A DNA stretch of 8,857 nt from positions 1 to 8,857 of the forward strand of contig CAJUES010000094.1 in NCBI GenBank assembly GCA_910585765.1, in the 5' to 3' direction. Below the pieces are notes generated by a model. The model searched no databases. It was given only the letters and a program-made list of their open reading frames with translations, and was not told the origin of the DNA. Both the position numbers and the translations under genes were made by a program. Below, piece by piece: positions 7,009 to 8,857 of the stretch (its first letter is position 1; every line of letters starts with the position of its first letter). Source of the DNA: an uncultured Lachnospiraceae bacterium. Lineage in GTDB: Bacteria; Bacillota; Clostridia; Lachnospirales; Lachnospiraceae.

Positions 7009-8811
7009 ATGGCGATTCAGTACCAGCAGGAAAATCAATTATTTTCATTAAACACAAAGCGTACAACATACCAGATGAAGGTAGATACCAAGGGTTTCCT
7101 GTTACATCTGTATTATGGGGGAAAGATATCGGGAAATATGGCGTATCTCCTGACGTACTATGACAGGGGGTTCTCGGGAAATCCGGCGGATGCCGGAAAT
7201 GACAGGACATACTCCCTGGATGCCCTGCCGCAGGAGTATCCGCAGGCGGGGGCGGGGGATTACCGCAGCAGCGCCCTTGTGATACGCAATGCAGATGGTT
7301 CCGAGTACTGTGACCTGCGCTATGTCAGACACGAGATCAGGCGCGGAAAATATGGGTTGAAGGGGCTTCCGGCGGTGCATGCGCCGGAGGCTGAGGCGGA
7401 GAGCCTGGAAATCCTCCTGGAGGATTCCGTGAGCCGGGTGCAGGTGCGCCTGCTGTACGGCGTGCTTGAGGATGAGGACATCATCACCAGGAGCGCGGAG
7501 ATCATCAATCTCGGTGACGGTCCGGTCTGTGTGGAGAAGGCGGCGTCGGCGTGTCTGGATTTCGTGGGCGGGGAGTACGATCTTGTCAGCTTTTACGGGC
7601 GCCATGCGATGGAGCGCAATTTTCAGCGGACGAGGATCGCACATGGCTGCCAGGTGATCGGGAGCCGCAGGGGGACTTCCAGCCACCAGTACAATCCGGC
7701 GGTGATCCTGGCGGACAAAGGTGCGACGGAGGACGCGGGGAGCTGCTACGGTATGGTTTTTGTCTACAGCGGCAATTTTATGTGTGAGGCGGAGCGGGAC
7801 CAGTACGGGCAGACGAGGGCTCTCATGGGTCTGCACAGCGACTTGTTCCACTATCCGCTCGAAAAAGGGGAAAAACTGGTGATACCAGAGACGATCCTGT
7901 GCTACTCGGCGCAGGGGTTCGGCGGGCTGTCCAGGCGGTATCACCGTTGTATCAGAAAACATCTCTGCAGGGGAAAATACAGTCATCAGTCGAGACCTGT
8001 GCTGATCAACAGCTGGGAGGCAGCGTATTTTGACTTCAACGGCGAGACGATATACCGGCTGGCGAGAGAGGCTGCGGAGCTTGGCATCGACATGGTGGTG
8101 ATGGACGACGGCTGGTTTGGAAAGCGCGACGACGACAGCGGTCTCGGCGACTGGCAGGTCAACGAGGAAAAACTCGGCTGTACGCTGGGGGAACTGATCC
8201 GCAGGGTCAATGCGGACGGGATCAAGTTCGGCATCTGGATAGAGCCGGAGATGGTGTCGGAGGACAGCGATATCTACCGCAGCCATCCTGACTGGGCGAT
8301 CCGGATCCAGGGGCGGGAACCTGTCCGGGCGCGCAATCAGCTGGTGCTCGACTTTTCGAGGCAGGAGGTCAGGGACCATATCTTTGAACAGATCTGCCAT
8401 GTGCTCGACCAGGGAAAGATCGAGTATGTGAAGTGGGACATGAACCGGAGCCTCACGGATATCTATTCTATGGAGAAGGCGCAGGGGAAGGTGACATACG
8501 ACTATGTGCTCGGTGTGTACGAGTTTCTTGAGCGGCTGATGCAGCGGTATCCGGATCTTCTGATCGAGGGCTGCAGCGGCGGAGGAGGCAGGTTTGATGC
8601 GGGTATGCTGTACTACACGCCGCAGATCTGGTGCAGTGACAACACGGACGCGGTCGACCGGCTGCGGATCCAGTACGGAACATCGTTCTTTTATCCGGTC
8701 TGCACGGTAGGCGCCCACGTGTCCGCGGTGCCGAACCACCAGACGGGGAGGAGCGTCAGCCTGCACACGAGAGGCGTCGTGGCGATGGCGGGTACGTTTG
8801 GCTATGAATGA
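7009..8811 (+). CDS. Alpha-galactosidase, GH36 family, C-terminally truncated
   Basis: Hydrolyses terminal alpha-1,6-linked galactose from raffinose, melibiose or related sugars, in the cytoplasm since no signal peptide is present. Residues 1 to about 320 form the N-terminal beta-supersandwich domain; the TIM barrel follows. Visible family motifs are RPVLINSWEA (about 327-336), VVMDDGWFGKRDDD (about 363-376), KFGIWIEPEMVS, YVKWDMNR with the likely nucleophile D477, EGCSGGGGRFD ending at D530, and WCSDNTDAVDR, in which D547 is the likely acid/base. The spacing of the two Asp residues agrees with the Geobacillus AgaA type. The product is 600 residues; clostridial relatives are about 730. It stops straight after AGTFGYE, where the family normally continues into the last barrel helix and the C-terminal beta domain. 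The next 46 bases do not look like GH36 and contain a perfect palindrome, so the gene appears interrupted rather than naturally short. Both catalytic residues remain, but folding is doubtful. Confidence 0.9.
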   Translation: MAIQYQQENQLFSLNTKRTTYQMKVDTKGFLLHLYYGGKISGNMAYLLTYYDRGFSGNPADAGNDRTYSLDALPQEYPQAGAGDYRSSALVIRNADGSEYCDLRYVRHEIRRGKYGLKGLPAVHAPEAEAESLEILLEDSVSRVQVRLLYGVLEDEDIITRSAEIINLGDGPVCVEKAASACLDFVGGEYDLVSFYGRHAMERNFQRTRIAHGCQVIGSRRGTSSHQYNPAVILADKGATEDAGSCYGMVFVYSGNFMCEAERDQYGQTRALMGLHSDLFHYPLEKGEKLVIPETILCYSAQGFGGLSRRYHRCIRKHLCRGKYSHQSRPVLINSWEAAYFDFNGETIYRLAREAAELGIDMVVMDDGWFGKRDDDSGLGDWQVNEEKLGCTLGELIRRVNADGIKFGIWIEPEMVSEDSDIYRSHPDWAIRIQGREPVRARNQLVLDFSRQEVRDHIFEQICHVLDQGKIEYVKWDMNRSLTDIYSMEKAQGKVTYDYVLGVYEFLERLMQRYPDLLIEGCSGGGGRFDAGMLYYTPQIWCSDNTDAVDRLRIQYGTSFFYPVCTVGAHVSAVPNHQTGRSVSLHTRGVVAMAGTFGYE

Positions 8812-8857
8812 AACAGTATCAATCCCCCAGCTGAGCTGGGGGAATAACAGATGCAAG
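8809..8857. mobile_element. Probable end of an inserted element interrupting the GH36 gene
   Basis: GH36 similarity stops abruptly at the GYE codons and unrelated sequence begins at about 8806-8809. About 15 bases in lies a perfect palindrome, the kind of subterminal hairpin found at the ends of IS200/IS605-family elements, which insert without target duplication. No transposase codons are included before the window ends, so the family is inferred from the hairpin alone. If the window edge is also a contig edge, a break within a repeated element would fit. Confidence 0.4.
8823..8843. repeat. Perfect inverted repeat, 10-bp arms around one central base
   Basis: Arm TCCCCCAGCT, centre G, then its exact reverse complement AGCTGGGGGA. 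As single-stranded DNA or RNA this would give a strong GC-rich hairpin with a few bases of loop. Neither side carries a T-run (AATAACAG on the right; ATTGATAC when read leftward), so it does not look like an intrinsic terminator. Confidence 0.9.

Noticed and set aside
8823..8843. Palindrome as an intrinsic terminator of the sugar operon
   Set aside because: No T-tract on either side, and it directly follows an interrupted gene, so an element end is the better reading.
7102..8856. 584-residue open frame antisense to the GH36 gene
   Set aside because: It covers almost exactly the GH36 gene, whose motifs are unmistakable. The translation is rich in His, Arg and Pro with no recognisable domain, typical of the reverse strand of a GC-rich gene.

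Overview
The window looks like chromosomal DNA of a fairly GC-rich gut-type Firmicute, most likely a Lachnospiraceae/Clostridia member. This rests on the protein styles (a YcxB-like membrane protein, a DUF4015 lipoprotein and an msm-type alpha-galactoside cassette), strong AGGAGA-like ribosome binding sites, and a preference for G/C at third codon positions. The taxonomic call is inference; the window contains no rRNA, tRNA or marker gene.

Layout. Left part (155-3329, plus strand): a two-gene envelope unit. It holds a 625-residue membrane protein carrying two tandem YcxB-like modules and a large outer domain, and then, 34 bases later, a 420-residue lipoprotein with a DUF4015 putative glycosidase barrel on a Ser/Gly/Thr/Glu-rich tether. 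Middle (3331-4212, minus strand): an AraC-family regulator that converges on the lipoprotein gene with one base between the stop codons and diverges from the sugar genes. Right part (about 4279-8811, plus strand): a multiple-sugar-metabolism (msm/raffinose-type) operon with a family 1 solute-binding protein, an ABC permease, and a GH36 alpha-galactosidase. The ATPase (MsmK type) is not present; in this family it is often encoded elsewhere and shared. The cassette would bind alpha-galactosides such as raffinose or melibiose outside the cell, import them, and cleave the terminal galactose in the cytoplasm under control of the divergent AraC protein.

The most notable observation is that all three structural genes of the sugar operon are abnormal, each in a different way. 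The binding-protein reading frame runs upstream through a signal-peptide-like segment into a stop codon without passing any ATG, GTG or TTG. The permease is one 466-residue reading frame that joins an MsmF-like permease to an MsmG-like permease lacking its first transmembrane helix, joined inside a helix so that the membrane topology is preserved. The alpha-galactosidase stops about 130 residues early, directly after the GTFGYE motif, where unrelated sequence with a perfect 10-bp-arm palindrome begins, most simply read as the end of an inserted mobile element. No internal stop codons are seen elsewhere in these frames, so this is either a recently decaying operon or an unusual minimal version of it. 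I see no CRISPR array, RNA gene, phage module or clearly new defence system.
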